Shown: positions 46,009-56,465, counted from the first letter of the stretch. The stretch is DNA of 64,000 nucleotides from Brenneria roseae subsp. roseae (GCF_003115845.1 NZ_KZ819023.1:210920-274919); one strand, 5' to 3'. Numbers and translations: made by a program. Notes: generated by a model not told the origin, from the sequence alone.

Positions 46009-47121
46009 ATGAGATCAGGCAGATACATTGGTGTCATGTCAGGTACCAGCCTTGACGGCGTCGACGTCGTGTTGGCGGCTATTGACGAACACACGGTTGC
46101 GCAACAGGCCAGCTATTGTCACCCGATGCCACAGGATATCAAAAAAGCCATTCTGGGCATGTGTCAGGGGCAGAGGGTGACGCTCTCCGCGCTGGGACAG
46201 CTGGATACCCGTTTGGGAATACTTTTTGCCGAGGCGGTGCTGGCCTTGCTCAAAGAAACCGGACTGAATCCGCAGGATATTACGGCCATTGGTTGCCACG
46301 GACAGACCGTCTGGCATGAGCCGAACGGTGAAGCGCCTTGCACGTTGCAGATTGGTGATAATAACCGTGTCGCCGCGATGACCGGGATCACCACCGTGGG
46401 GGATTTTCGCCGTCGCGATCTGGCCTATGGCGGGCAGGGTGCGCCACTGGTGCCGGCGTTCCATCATGCGTTGCTGCAACATCCTGTGGAACGTCGGATC
46501 GTTCTGAATATTGGCGGTATCGCGAATATGTCGTTGCTGGTGCCGGGGCTTGCCGTTCGGGGCTATGACACCGGCCCGGGTAATATGCTGTTGGACGCCT
46601 GGATCTGGCGCCATTGCGCCCAGCCTTACGATAAGGACGCGCAGTGGGCCATATCAGGGCAGGTTAATCTATTGCTGTTGCAACGCATGATATCCGATCC
46701 CTATTTTTCTCAGCGCGCGCCAAAGAGCACGGGGCGTGAATATTTTAATATGGGCTGGCTGGAACGAAAACTGGCCGGTTTACCCCCGCTATCCCCGCAG
46801 GATGTTCAGGCCACATTAACTGAGCTGACCGCCGTGAGCGTGGCAAATCAGGTACTGTTAACCGGCGGTTGCGAACGCCTGCTGGTGTGCGGCGGCGGTG
46901 CCAGAAATCCTCTGATTATGTCCCGGCTGTCTGCCCTGTTACCGGGTATTGAAGTCAGTACCACCGATGAATTCGGCGTGAGTGGCGATGACATGGAAGC
47001 GCTGGCGTTCGCCTGGCTCGCCTCGCGGACGTTATCCGGGTTGCCCGGCAATTTGCCATCGGTTACCGGAGCCAGTCAGGAAACGCTGCTTGGCGCGATT
47101 TATCCGGTCATGATGGATTAA
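46009..47121 (+). CDS. anmK: Anhydro-N-acetylmuramic acid kinase
   Basis: 370 residues (E. coli 369). Hydrolyses and phosphorylates anhMurNAc to MurNAc-6-P in cell-wall recycling. Motifs: [56 protein letters not shown]. The ATG at 46009 gives the E. coli length; an upstream in-frame ATG at 45982 is rejected. An inverted repeat follows the stop. Confidence 0.95.
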   Translation: MRSGRYIGVMSGTSLDGVDVVLAAIDEHTVAQQASYCHPMPQDIKKAILGMCQGQRVTLSALGQLDTRLGILFAEAVLALLKETGLNPQDITAIGCHGQTVWHEPNGEAPCTLQIGDNNRVAAMTGITTVGDFRRRDLAYGGQGAPLVPAFHHALLQHPVERRIVLNIGGIANMSLLVPGLAVRGYDTGPGNMLLDAWIWRHCAQPYDKDAQWAISGQVNLLLLQRMISDPYFSQRAPKSTGREYFNMGWLERKLAGLPPLSPQDVQATLTELTAVSVANQVLLTGGCERLLVCGGGARNPLIMSRLSALLPGIEVSTTDEFGVSGDDMEALAFAWLASRTLSGLPGNLPSVTGASQETLLGAIYPVMMD

Positions 47122-47163
47122 TCGGATTTTGCTGAGATTTCAGTCGATCGCCTATTGTTAAAC

Positions 47164-47215
47164 TGGCGTCAGAAAATGGGATATTACCGCGTGGTATGAC
47201 ATTTTTCTGACGCCA
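47164..47215 (+). terminator. Inverted repeat downstream of anmK
   Basis: TGGCGTCAGAAAATG (47164-47178) pairs with CATTTTTCTGACGCCA (47200-47215) with one bulged T. Probably the anmK terminator; it ends where the 17-nt tandem repeat begins. Confidence 0.6.
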
Positions 47216-47255
47216 AAAACGGGCTCATGCTAAAAACGGGTTCATGCCAAAAACA
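47214..47255 (+). repeat. Short tandem repeat, 17-nt unit x2.5
   Basis: CAAAAACGGGCTCATGC, TAAAAACGGGTTCATGC, then the partial unit CAAAAAC: two nearly identical units plus a fragment, ending 15 nt before the mliC start. Confidence 0.7.
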
Positions 47256-47269
47256 ATGGGAGATAAAGA

Positions 47270-47581
47270 GTGAAACGAGTGTTGACGGGGATGGCGCTGG
47301 TTCTGTTAAGCGGATGTAGCTACTTCACACCGGAACAGACGGAGGAAACGCTGCACTATCAGTGCGGCACGATGCCGTTGACGGTCACGATGCAGACCGG
47401 AGAAAAATCGTCGTCGCAGGTGAGTTTCCTGCTGGATGGCGAGCGCCATATTTTACCACTGGCGGTATCCGCTTCGGGAGCACGATACAGCGACGGAACA
47501 TACACATTCTGGAGCAAAGGCAACCATGCCTTTATTCAACGGGGTGAACGCGTCATTGTTGATGACTGTACATTGAACTAA
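47270..47581 (+). CDS. mliC: Lysozyme inhibitor lipoprotein MliC
   Basis: 103 residues. Outer-membrane lipoprotein that blocks C-type lysozyme in the periplasm. Lipobox LLSGC (Cys at about 16), Ser at +2. Conserved C-terminal features YSDGTYTFWSKGNHAFI and VDDC; the Cys pair (HYQCG and DDCTLN) matches the family disulfide. GTG start with GGGAG upstream. E. coli ydhA. Confidence 0.92.
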   Translation: MKRVLTGMALVLLSGCSYFTPEQTEETLHYQCGTMPLTVTMQTGEKSSSQVSFLLDGERHILPLAVSASGARYSDGTYTFWSKGNHAFIQRGERVIVDDCTLN

Positions 47582-47759
47582 CCGCCAATCGTCATCGTGT
47601 TTCTGCTGTAACGTTTTCCGTATCGATATCAAATCCGGTAGCTGCGCGCATTGAGTGTGTCATCGGCGGCGTGCGCTGCTGATTGAGATTTCTTGGACGT
47701 GGGCGCAAAATGATATTTACTATCCGCTTTCGAATCCGATATTGCTACAGCAGGACATT

Positions 47760-48443
47760 ATGACACAGGAAAGTACGCCTTCCGGTAAAACCCCTCTTGT
47801 TCAGGACGCTGATATCGCCGACTTGCGCCGTGAATATACGCGTGGCGGACTGCGCCGCAGCGATCTGACCGATAACCCGATGGATTTGTTCGAACGCTGG
47901 CTGAGGCAGGCCTGCGACGCAAGGCTGGCAGATCCAACGGCGATGTCGGTTGCTACCGTTGACGAACATGGTCAACCCTACCAGCGTATTGTGTTATTAA
48001 AGCATTACGATGAAAAAGGGATGGTGTTTTACACCAATCTTGGCAGCCGCAAAGCGCTTCATCTTGCGCACAACCCTCAAGTCAGTCTGCTTTTTCCCTG
48101 GCATATGCTGGAACGGCAGGTGATGGTGTTAGGGCGCGCCGAAAAACTGCCGCCTCTGGACGTACTACGGTATTTCCACAGTCGTCCCAAGGACAGCCAG
48201 ATTGGCGCCTGGGTTTCCAAACAGTCCAGCCGAATTTCGACACGAGGTGTGTTGGAGAGTAAATTCCTTGAACTCAAGCAGAAATTCCAAAATGGTGAAG
48301 TCCCGTTGCCAAGCTTCTGGGGCGGCTTCCGTGTCACTATTGACTCAATGGAATTCTGGCAGGGTGGCGAACATCGTCTGCATGATCGATTTTTCTATCA
48401 ACGACAGGGTGAGCGCTGGCAAGTTGATCGTTTAGCGCCCTGA
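47760..48443 (+). CDS. pdxH: Pyridoxamine 5'-phosphate oxidase
   Basis: 227 residues. FMN enzyme making pyridoxal 5'-phosphate from PNP or PMP. Motifs: [49 protein letters not shown] (part), WGGFRV and the C-terminal RLAP. Slightly longer at the N-terminus than E. coli (218), from [10 protein letters not shown]. The ATG is at 47760 behind CAGGA; the open frame from 47655 is not used. Same mliC-pdxH-tyrS-pdxY order as E. coli. Confidence 0.94.
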   Translation: MTQESTPSGKTPLVQDADIADLRREYTRGGLRRSDLTDNPMDLFERWLRQACDARLADPTAMSVATVDEHGQPYQRIVLLKHYDEKGMVFYTNLGSRKALHLAHNPQVSLLFPWHMLERQVMVLGRAEKLPPLDVLRYFHSRPKDSQIGAWVSKQSSRISTRGVLESKFLELKQKFQNGEVPLPSFWGGFRVTIDSMEFWQGGEHRLHDRFFYQRQGERWQVDRLAP

Positions 48444-48469
48444 TCTTGAAATATCCTCGTTTAATTCTG

Positions 48470-48488
48470 GCGCTCCTGTCGAGAGCGC
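48470..48488 (+). terminator. Weak stem-loop after pdxH
   Basis: GCGCTC (48470-48475) pairs with GAGCGC (48483-48488), followed by TTTAT. Short stem; a modest terminator. Confidence 0.4.
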
Positions 48489-48602
48489 TTTATCCTATGA
48501 AGTTTCGCACTATTAACGTTAGAAGAGCCTGATGAATAGGCAACTGCAAGTCGTCATGCCTTGCATATCACACTATATTTTTGCATAAAAATGGAGTTAT
48601 CG

Positions 48603-49880
48603 ATGGCGAGTAGTAACCTGATTAAACAATTGCAAGAGCGGGGCTTGATTGCCCAGGTGACGGATGAGGATGCGTTAGCAGAGCGACTGGCGCAAGGGCC
48701 AATTGCGCTGTATTGCGGCTTCGATCCTACCGCTGACAGCTTGCATTTGGGGCATCTGGTACCGCTGCTTTGCCTGAAACGTTTCCAGTTGGCAGGGCAC
48801 AAACCTGTTGCGTTGGTAGGCGGAGCGACGGGATTGATCGGCGATCCGAGCTTTAAGGCGACAGAACGTAAGCTGAATACGGCGGACACCGTCAGTGAAT
48901 GGGTTGAGAAAATCCGCCATCAGGTCTCTCCGTTTCTGGATTTTGACTGCGGTGAAAATAGCGCGATTGCAGCCAACAACTATGATTGGTTTGGCAACAT
49001 GAACGTGCTCGATTTTCTGCGCGATATCGGCAAACATTTCTCTGTTAACCAGATGATTAATAAAGAAGCCGTCAAACAGCGTCTGAACCGTGACGATGTG
49101 GGGATCTCGTTTACCGAATTTTCTTACAATCTGCTTCAGGGGTATGACTTTACCAGCCTGAACAAGCAGTATCAGGTTGAACTGCAAATTGGTGGTTCCG
49201 ACCAGTGGGGCAATATTACGTCGGGTATTGATTTGACCCGCCGCATGAACCAGCAGCAGGTCTATGGCATGACCGTGCCGCTGATCACCAAATCCGATGG
49301 CACCAAGTTCGGCAAAACGGAAGGCGGCGCAATCTGGCTGGATGCCAGCAAAACCAGCCCTTACAAATTCTACCAATTCTGGATTAATACCGCTGATGCG
49401 GATGTGTATCGCTTCCTGAAATTCTTCACGTTCATGAGTCTGGAAGAAATCAATGCGCTGGAAGAAGAAGACAGGAACAGCGGTAAGGCGCCGCGCGCGC
49501 AGTACGTGCTGGCCGAAGAAGTGACCCGCATGGTTCATGGCGAAACCGGACTGGCCGCCGCGCGCCGTATCACGCAGAGCCTGTTCTCCGGTTCACTACA
49601 AGATATGACGCAGGATGACTTCGCGCAGTTGGCGCAGGATGGCATGCCGATTACTGAACTGGAACGCGATGCCGATTTACAACAGGCGCTGGTCAGCGCA
49701 GATCTGGTGCCGTCACGCGGTCAGGCCCGAACGATGATTTCGTCCAATGCCGTAACCGTTAACGGCGAAAAACAGGCCAATCCTGAATATACTTTCAGTG
49801 AGTCCGATCGTTTGTTTGACCGCTATACGCTGCTGCGCCGAGGCAAGAAACACTATTGTCTGATCTGCTGGAAAGCATAA
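48603..49880 (+). CDS. tyrS: Tyrosyl-tRNA synthetase
   Basis: 425 residues (E. coli 424). Class I synthetase: HIGH-type site [19 protein letters not shown] (part), tyrosine pocket [17 protein letters not shown]-type loop KFGKTEGG, and a C-terminal S4 RNA-binding domain (about 355-425). The ATG at 48603 has GGAG upstream; an earlier in-frame ATG at 48561 is rejected. A clear terminator separates it from pdxY. Confidence 0.97.
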   Translation: MASSNLIKQLQERGLIAQVTDEDALAERLAQGPIALYCGFDPTADSLHLGHLVPLLCLKRFQLAGHKPVALVGGATGLIGDPSFKATERKLNTADTVSEWVEKIRHQVSPFLDFDCGENSAIAANNYDWFGNMNVLDFLRDIGKHFSVNQMINKEAVKQRLNRDDVGISFTEFSYNLLQGYDFTSLNKQYQVELQIGGSDQWGNITSGIDLTRRMNQQQVYGMTVPLITKSDGTKFGKTEGGAIWLDASKTSPYKFYQFWINTADADVYRFLKFFTFMSLEEINALEEEDRNSGKAPRAQYVLAEEVTRMVHGETGLAAARRITQSLFSGSLQDMTQDDFAQLAQDGMPITELERDADLQQALVSADLVPSRGQARTMISSNAVTVNGEKQANPEYTFSESDRLFDRYTLLRRGKKHYCLICWKA

Positions 49881-49888
49881 GAAAAACC

Positions 49889-49910
49889 AAAGGGAGCGTT
49901 AGCTCCCTTT
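49889..49910 (+). terminator. Terminator between tyrS and pdxY
   Basis: AAAGGGAGC-GTTA-GCTCCCTTT, perfect 9-bp stem, followed by a short T-rich stretch. pdxY likely depends partly on read-through, as in E. coli. Confidence 0.8.
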
Positions 49911-49968
49911 ATTCTGTTCGTCCGTTATCAAGGCGCAATTGCGCAGGCAAGGATTTAAGTCGTTTCTA

Positions 49969-50826
49969 ATGAAAAACATACTTTCTATTCAATCACACGT
50001 TGTTTTTGGACACGCGGGGAATAGTGCCGCCGAATTTCCTATGCGTCGGATGGGAGCAAACGTTTGGCCGCTAAATACGGTGCAATTTTCCAACCATACG
50101 CAATATGGGCACTGGACGGGTTGCGTCATGCCCGCCAGCCATTTAACGGAAATTGTTCAAGGGATTGAAGATATTGACCGACTGAAGGATTGTGATGCGG
50201 TGCTGAGTGGCTACATTGGTTCTGCGGAACAGGGGGAGCATATTTTAGGCATTGTGCGTCGGGTAAAGGCGGCCAATCCTGATGCGCTGTACTTCTGTGA
50301 TCCGGTGATGGGAACGCCCGAAAAAGGGTGCATCGTCGCGCCAGGCGTGTCGGAATTCCATTGCCGCCAATCGTTGCAGGCTGCCGATATGATTGCCCCG
50401 AATCTGCCGGAGCTGGAACTGCTCAGCGGCCATACCGTGCATAATGTGGAAGACGCGGTGGAAACGGCGCGGGCATTGTGCAGACAGGGGCCGAAAATCG
50501 TGCTGGTTAAACACCTCAGCCGTGCCGCTTATCGTGAGGACAGCTTTGAAATGCTGCTGGTCACGCCCGGTGATGCCTGGCATATCAGCCGCCCTCTGGT
50601 GGAATTTGAACGGCAGCCGGTGGGAGTGGGCGATCTGACCAGCGGATTATTGCTGGTGAATTTACTGAAAGGCGTCGCGCTGGACAAAGCGTTGGAACAC
50701 ACCACCGCCGCAGTTTATGAAGTGATGCTCATGACAAAAGAAATGGGTGAGTATGAATTGCAACTGGTAGCGGCACAGGATGGCATTGCTAATCCCCGTC
50801 ACCATTTTCAGGCTGTGCGTTTATAA
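49969..50826 (+). CDS. pdxY: Pyridoxal kinase 2
   Basis: 285 residues (E. coli 287). Ribokinase-like enzyme phosphorylating pyridoxal. Motifs: [24 protein letters not shown] (part), [25 protein letters not shown], and the catalytic [11 protein letters not shown] with Asp as general base. Start ATG 49969; the ATG-less frame from 49939 is not used. A stem-loop follows the stop. Confidence 0.95.
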   Translation: MKNILSIQSHVVFGHAGNSAAEFPMRRMGANVWPLNTVQFSNHTQYGHWTGCVMPASHLTEIVQGIEDIDRLKDCDAVLSGYIGSAEQGEHILGIVRRVKAANPDALYFCDPVMGTPEKGCIVAPGVSEFHCRQSLQAADMIAPNLPELELLSGHTVHNVEDAVETARALCRQGPKIVLVKHLSRAAYREDSFEMLLVTPGDAWHISRPLVEFERQPVGVGDLTSGLLLVNLLKGVALDKALEHTTAAVYEVMLMTKEMGEYELQLVAAQDGIANPRHHFQAVRL

Positions 50827-50831
50827 CGGCA

Positions 50832-50859
50832 TCCATTGCCTCAGGGAGGAGGCAATGGA
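50832..50859 (+). terminator. Stem-loop between pdxY and gstA
   Basis: TCCATTGCCTC-AGGGAG-GAGGCAATGGA, perfect 11-bp stem between convergent genes; no T-run on the plus strand. Confidence 0.6.
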
Positions 50860-50900
50860 TTCTGAACAGGCAACAACAACGTGCCAGCGTTTTAGATTTT

Positions 50901-51509
50901 TTAGCCTTTCAACCGTTCGATTTTAAGCGCCATGGCGACAGACGGACGTTCGGCCATATGATCGAGATAGGCTGCCAGCGCGGGGTAACGGAACATATCC
51001 AGTTTTAATGACTGTGCCCAGCGCATGACGGTAAACAGATAGGCATCCGCAATACTGAAGCGGTTGGCGACCAGGTAATTCTGTTCGCTCAATACCAGAT
51101 TGATATAGCGGAATTTTACCTGCAGATATTCAATTAACAGTTCTTTGTAGGTTTCGGGCGTACCGCGCCGGAAGATAGGGGCAAAACTTTTGTGTAACTC
51201 GGTGGCGATATAATTCAGCCATTCAATGGTGTGGTAACGCGCCATACTGCCCACCGGCGCAATCAGATTACAGTGCGGCACCAAATCTGCCACGTATTGG
51301 GCGATGGCAACGCCTTCGGTCAGTACGGAGCCGTCATCAAGCTGCAGCGCGGGGACAAGGCCTTTGGGATTGATCTGTAGATAATCAGTGCCGCGCTCGG
51401 TTTTTTTGGTGCGGAGATCCACTTTTTCAAGTTTGAACTCTAATTTGGATTCCAGCAGAACAATATGCGTAAAAAGAGAGCCGCTTTCGGGTTTGTAAAA
51501 CAGTTTCAT
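50901..51509 (-). CDS. gstA: Glutathione S-transferase
   Basis: 202 residues, beta-class GST. Thioredoxin-like N-terminal domain (1-78; MKLFYKPESGSLFTHIVL and the cis-Pro run GLVPALQLDDGSVLTEG) and all-helical C-terminal domain. In the usual bacterial beta-class protein residue 10 is Cys (GACSL); here it is Ser in ESGSLF, so the typical mixed-disulfide cysteine is absent. Convergent with pdxY, as in E. coli. Confidence 0.9.
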   Translation of the reverse strand: MKLFYKPESGSLFTHIVLLESKLEFKLEKVDLRTKKTERGTDYLQINPKGLVPALQLDDGSVLTEGVAIAQYVADLVPHCNLIAPVGSMARYHTIEWLNYIATELHKSFAPIFRRGTPETYKELLIEYLQVKFRYINLVLSEQNYLVANRFSIADAYLFTVMRWAQSLKLDMFRYPALAAYLDHMAERPSVAMALKIERLKG

Positions 51510-52000
51510 GAAAACCCCTTGATATTATTATTTTTCCATCAACTGATGTGAAATTTTTGTTAAATAAACGGATTCCGTATTTTTACTACAAACAGCGACA
51601 TCAGGTTGTGAAGCGCCTTGCAAAACAGCTTTTGATGTATCAGTCATGAAACATTGAGCGTTACACCCGCTATTTTTTTCGTCGCTGGTAGCCGGCTATT
51701 ACTCGTTCCTCCCTGGGTCCCGCACCTTAAAATTGATTGGATATAGCGTTACGTATATCGTCAAAATAGACATTATCTTTACTTAATTTATCGGTTACGA
51801 AAGTTTTTTTCCATTTTTATAACCCACCTCGCAATAGCATTTTTCAATAGTAAATGGCTATCGTTGCATTCATATCGTCTTGTTGCGAAAACGTTATATT
51901 TTGTTTGTGTTATCTTTAAATAAGACCGTATGTTCAAGCTGGGTATTAAATGACCGGTTGACACAGAATAACAATTCGCTAAGTCACCTTGGGAGGAAGC
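51510..52000. other. gstA/acnA divergent region
   Basis: 491 nt, AT-rich, no gene. One inverted repeat, GATATA-GCGTTACG-TATATC (51740-51759). The acnA promoter region is expected here; in E. coli acnA is controlled by SoxRS, Fur, ArcA and CRP, none of which I can place with confidence. Confidence 0.4.
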
Positions 52001-54673
52001 ATGTCAGCTCATTTTCGCGATACTTGTCTGGCTGCTCTGACAGTTCGGCAGCAAACCTACCATTATTACAGCTTACCTTTGGCCGCTCAGCGGCTCGGCT
52101 CACTGGATAATCTACCCAAATCGTTAAAGGTTCTACTGGAAAACCTGTTACGCCATCTGGATGACGATACCGTCCGGCAGGAGGATTTGCAGGCCGTGGT
52201 TTCCTGGTTGAAAACCGGGCATATCGATCGGGAAATCGCCTATCGTCCAGCGCGTGTGCTGATGCAGGATTTTACCGGCGTGCCCGCCGTGGTCGATTTA
52301 GCCGCAATGCGCGCCGCGGTGCATCGTCTGGGGGGCGACGTGAAAAAAGTCAATCCGCTATCGCCCGTGGATCTGGTCATTGACCACTCGGTGACGGTTG
52401 ATCACTTTGGCGATGAGCAATCGATGGCGGATAATACGCAACTGGAAATGGAACGTAATTACGAGCGCTATCAGTTTCTGCGCTGGGGACAAGATGCCTT
52501 TAGTCATTTCAGGGTCGTACCGCCCGGCACGGGGATCTGTCATCAGGTGAACCTGGAATATCTGGCAAAGACGGTCTGGTATGAAACACAGAACGATAAA
52601 ACGATCGCCTATTCCGATACGCTGGTCGGGACTGACTCACACACCACCATGATTAACGGCCTTGGCGTGTTGGGATGGGGCGTCGGCGGTATTGAAGCGG
52701 AAGCGGCTATGCTGGGTCAGCCGATATCCATGCTGGTGCCCGACGTGGTTGGCGTCAAACTGACGGGTAAAATGCGCGAAGGCATCACGGCGACCGACCT
52801 TGTGCTGACAATAACGCAAATGCTGCGTAAGCACGGGGTGGTCGGCAAATTCGTTGAATTCTATGGCGACGGTCTGGATTATTTACCGCTGGCCGATCGT
52901 GCCACCATCGCCAATATGGCGCCGGAATACGGCGCGACCTGCGGCTTCTTTCCGGTTGACGCCATCACGCTGGAATATATGCGCTTAACCAATCGGAGCG
53001 AGGAACAGATTGCGCTGGTGGAAGCCTACAGTAAGCAGCAGGGACTATGGCGTAATCCGGGGGATGAACCCGTTTTTACCAGTCAACTGGCATTGGATTT
53101 GGGCGATGTGGAAACCAGTCTTGCCGGCCCGAAACGACCTCAGGATCGCGTGGCGCTGGCGGATGTGCCGAAAGCGTTTAAAGCGAGCAGAGAGCTGGAC
53201 GTTAATACGGTAAAAGATCGTCTGGACTATGAAACATTTGCCCTGAATGGCGAAACCCACCGGTTGTATCAGGGAGCGGTGGTCATCGCGGCGATCACCT
53301 CCTGTACGAATACCTCCAATCCCAGCGTGTTGATGACCGCTGGCTTGCTGGCGAAGAATGCCGTTAAACGCGGGCTGAAGAAAAAACCGTGGGTGAAAAC
53401 CTCACTGGCTCCCGGTTCGCGTGTGGTAACGGATTATTATGACAAAGCCGGGCTGACGGCATACCTTGATGCGCTGGGGTTTAATCTGGTGGGGTATGGC
53501 TGCACCACCTGTATCGGTAATTCCGGTCCGTTACCTGACGCCATCGAAACGGCGATCAAGAAAGGGGATTTAACGGTGGGCGCTGTGCTATCAGGAAACC
53601 GTAACTTCGAGGGACGTATTCACCCGCTGGTAAAAACCAACTGGCTGGCGTCGCCGCCGCTGGTGGTCGCCTACGCGCTGGCCGGGAATATGAATATCGA
53701 TCTCACCACGGAGCCACTGGGTGAAGATCAGCTGGGGAATCCGGTCTATATGCGTGATATCTGGCCTTCCGCGCAAGAGGTGGCGAAAGCGGTATTGAAT
53801 GTCAGCGCGGATATGTTCCACAAGCAGTATTCAGCCGTATTCGAAGGCACGCAGGAATGGAAAGATATCGAGGTGGACAACAACCCGACCTATCAATGGC
53901 CGCAGGATTCGACCTACATCCGCCAGACGCCTTTTTTCCTTGAGATGGGAAAAGAGCCGGAGCCGATAGAGGATATTCATGATGCGCGCATTTTGGCGAT
54001 GTTGGGTGACTCTGTGACGACCGACCATATCTCGCCGGCCGGGAATATCAAACGTGATAGCCCTGCCGGGCGTTATCTGCTGGAGCGTGGCGTTGAGACC
54101 AGTGAATTCAACTCGTATGGTTCGCGCCGCGGGAATCATGAAGTGATGATGCGGGGGACGTTCGCCAATATCCGTATCCGTAACGAAATGGTGCCCGGTA
54201 AAGAAGGGGGATATACCCGTCATGTGCCTTCCCATAACGAGATGACCATTTACGATGCGGCGATGCGTTATCAGGAGGAAAACGTACCGTTGGCGCTTAT
54301 CGCCGGCAAGGAGTACGGCTCAGGCTCCAGCCGTGACTGGGCCGCCAAAGGGCCTCGTTTGTTGGGGGTGCGAGTGGTGATTGCCGAGTCTTTTGAACGT
54401 ATTCACCGTTCGAACCTGATCGGAATGGGGATTCTGCCGCTGGAGTTTGCGGACGGCGTAACGCGTAAAACGCTGCAACTGACCGGAGATGAGCAGATAT
54501 CCATTACCGGATTAAATCAGTTGACGCCCGGCGCCACGGTCGATGTGGCGATTAAGGATAGTGCGGGGAATCGTTCGGTGATTAAAACCCGGTGTCGTAT
54601 TGATACGCGCAACGAACTTACCTATTACCAGAACGACGGCATTCTGCACTATGTGATTCGTAACATGCTATAA
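52001..54673 (+). CDS. acnA: Aconitate hydratase A
   Basis: 890 residues (E. coli 891). Isomerises citrate to isocitrate; stress-stable aconitase and iron-responsive RNA-binding protein. 4Fe-4S ligands: Cys in ITSCTNTSNPSVLM and the Cys pair in GCTTCIGNSGP. C-terminal swivel domain GKEYGSGSSRDWAAKG. GGGAGG precedes the ATG at 52001; 51989 is an alternative. In E. coli the gene sits beside cysB and ribA; here the cysB side is replaced by gstA. Confidence 0.97.
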   Translation: MSAHFRDTCLAALTVRQQTYHYYSLPLAAQRLGSLDNLPKSLKVLLENLLRHLDDDTVRQEDLQAVVSWLKTGHIDREIAYRPARVLMQDFTGVPAVVDLAAMRAAVHRLGGDVKKVNPLSPVDLVIDHSVTVDHFGDEQSMADNTQLEMERNYERYQFLRWGQDAFSHFRVVPPGTGICHQVNLEYLAKTVWYETQNDKTIAYSDTLVGTDSHTTMINGLGVLGWGVGGIEAEAAMLGQPISMLVPDVVGVKLTGKMREGITATDLVLTITQMLRKHGVVGKFVEFYGDGLDYLPLADRATIANMAPEYGATCGFFPVDAITLEYMRLTNRSEEQIALVEAYSKQQGLWRNPGDEPVFTSQLALDLGDVETSLAGPKRPQDRVALADVPKAFKASRELDVNTVKDRLDYETFALNGETHRLYQGAVVIAAITSCTNTSNPSVLMTAGLLAKNAVKRGLKKKPWVKTSLAPGSRVVTDYYDKAGLTAYLDALGFNLVGYGCTTCIGNSGPLPDAIETAIKKGDLTVGAVLSGNRNFEGRIHPLVKTNWLASPPLVVAYALAGNMNIDLTTEPLGEDQLGNPVYMRDIWPSAQEVAKAVLNVSADMFHKQYSAVFEGTQEWKDIEVDNNPTYQWPQDSTYIRQTPFFLEMGKEPEPIEDIHDARILAMLGDSVTTDHISPAGNIKRDSPAGRYLLERGVETSEFNSYGSRRGNHEVMMRGTFANIRIRNEMVPGKEGGYTRHVPSHNEMTIYDAAMRYQEENVPLALIAGKEYGSGSSRDWAAKGPRLLGVRVVIAESFERIHRSNLIGMGILPLEFADGVTRKTLQLTGDEQISITGLNQLTPGATVDVAIKDSAGNRSVIKTRCRIDTRNELTYYQNDGILHYVIRNML

Positions 54674-54683
54674 CCCAGCCTCG

Positions 54684-54709
54684 CTGACGCAGGTTTCCGC
54701 CTGCGTCAG
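54684..54709 (+). terminator. Stem-loop after acnA
   Basis: CTGACGCAGG-TTTCCG-CCTGCGTCAG, perfect 10-bp stem eleven nucleotides past the stop; weak T content after it. Confidence 0.65.
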
Positions 54710-54817
54710 ATTGCTCCGTTTCCCGCATTAAATTATCGTTTCCGGGTATTGATTCTGGTTATTCTGTGGAATAAGCGGGCGATAAACCCCATTCGCCCAA
54801 CGATAACAGGAGGTTAT

Positions 54818-56458
54818 ATGCCCGATGCCATAAGAAAACAGGTCGAAAAATCATTGCTGCTTGCCGCGCTGGCAATGGGCGCCGTTGCGCCGGCAGCAAG
54901 CGGACTTGCTGCAACCGTTCCTGCCGGTGTGGTATTGGCGGAAAAGCAGGAGCTGGTGCGCGCCAACGGTACGGAACCGGCGTCGCTCGATCCGCAAAAA
55001 GCGGAAAGTGATGTCGAGGCGAATCTCATTCATGACTTTTTTGAAAAACTGGTTTCGTTGCGTGATGACGGGACCGTTTCCGGCGGGCTGGCCGATAAGT
55101 GGGAACAACAGGGCCATCAGATCTGGACCTTCCATTTGCGTCCGGACCTGAAGTGGTCCGATGGCAGTCCGCTTACCGCCGATGATGTGGTCTTCAGTTG
55201 GCGGCGTCTCGCCGATCCGAAAACCCTTTCCCCCTATCAGTCCTATATCACCAGCATGTATGTGCGGAACGCTGACGACATCGTGGCAGGGAAGAAGCCG
55301 TCCAGCACGTTGGGTATCAAGGCGCTGGATCAGCAAACGGTGCAGATCGAGCTCGATCGCCCTTTGTCCTATTTCCTGTCGATGACCGGGCATTTTGCGA
55401 TCGTGACGTTGCCGCAAGCGGCGATTGAAAAATATGGCGATAAGTGGACGCAACCGGGCAATTTCGTTAGCAGCGGTCCTTTTACCCTTGGCGAGTGGGT
55501 GGTCAATGAGCGGATTGTTGGAAAACGGAACGCACATTATTGGGATAACGCGCATACGGTGCTGAACAAAGTGACCTATCTGCCCATTGTGTCAAACACG
55601 GCGGAGGTTAATCGTTACAAAGCGGGAGAGGTGGACGTGACGTTCACGCTGCCGCCGCACCTGTTTAAATCGCTAAAGACGGAATACCCCGATCAGGTTA
55701 AGGTGACCCCGCAGTTGTCGACTTACTACTATAAATTCAATACGCAAAAACCGCCGTTTGACGATCCTCGCGTCAGACGGGCGCTGGATCTGGCGCTGGA
55801 CAAAACCGTGATTGCCGAAAAAGTGCTGGGCATGGGGCAGGTGCCTGCTTATAACCCGCTGCCTCCCGGTATGGCGGGATATACCAGCGAGCAGCCTGAA
55901 TGGGCGGCTTGGACACAGCAGCAAAGAAACGCCGAGGCGAAAAAACTGCTGTCCGAGGCGGGGTTTACCGCGGAGCGGCCATTAAAGTTCAACCTGCTGT
56001 ACAATACGTCGGAGTCACATCAACGGATTGCAATTGCCGCCAGCTCCATGTGGCAGCAGGTGCTGGGCGTTGAGGCAACGCTGAAGAATCAGGAGTGGAA
56101 AACCATGCTGGACACGATGCGCATCGGTGATTTTGAGGTGGTCAGATCGTCCTGGGCGGCGGATTATAATGAGCCTTCCACCTATTTTGATATCTTGCGT
56201 ACCGGGAACAGCAATAACCAGGGTAAATTCACCGATGCGCAATACGATGCCCTGCTGGATCACGCGGTCAACGCGGACACGTTAGCGGCGCGTAATAGCG
56301 ACTATCATCAGGCGGAAAAAATTCTACAGCAGCAGGCTCCGCTGCTCCCTGTCTATTATTATGTGCGCGCGCAGCTGGTAAAACCCTATATCGGCGGGTT
56401 TAAGCCCGACCAGAGAGCGGATATATACAGCAAGGATATTTATATCATCAAACATTAA
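54818..56458 (+). CDS. Orphan OppA/MppA-like peptide-binding protein
   Basis: 546 residues. Signal peptide (about 1-33), then the OppA-type start VPAGVVLAEKQELVRANGTEPASLDPQ (part), GGLADKWEQQGHQIW, LRPDLKWSDGSPLTADDVVFSW (part) and a long SBP_bac_5 body to a C-terminal YIGGFKPDQR. The close OppA start and the lack of any ABC genes nearby suggest an MppA-like protein that shares the OppBCDF membrane unit, perhaps for murein tripeptide. That role is inference. AGGAGG lies 5 nt before the ATG at 54818. Confidence 0.85.
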   Translation: MPDAIRKQVEKSLLLAALAMGAVAPAASGLAATVPAGVVLAEKQELVRANGTEPASLDPQKAESDVEANLIHDFFEKLVSLRDDGTVSGGLADKWEQQGHQIWTFHLRPDLKWSDGSPLTADDVVFSWRRLADPKTLSPYQSYITSMYVRNADDIVAGKKPSSTLGIKALDQQTVQIELDRPLSYFLSMTGHFAIVTLPQAAIEKYGDKWTQPGNFVSSGPFTLGEWVVNERIVGKRNAHYWDNAHTVLNKVTYLPIVSNTAEVNRYKAGEVDVTFTLPPHLFKSLKTEYPDQVKVTPQLSTYYYKFNTQKPPFDDPRVRRALDLALDKTVIAEKVLGMGQVPAYNPLPPGMAGYTSEQPEWAAWTQQQRNAEAKKLLSEAGFTAERPLKFNLLYNTSESHQRIAIAASSMWQQVLGVEATLKNQEWKTMLDTMRIGDFEVVRSSWAADYNEPSTYFDILRTGNSNNQGKFTDAQYDALLDHAVNADTLAARNSDYHQAEKILQQQAPLLPVYYYVRAQLVKPYIGGFKPDQRADIYSKDIYIIKH

Positions 56459-56465
56459 GACAGGA

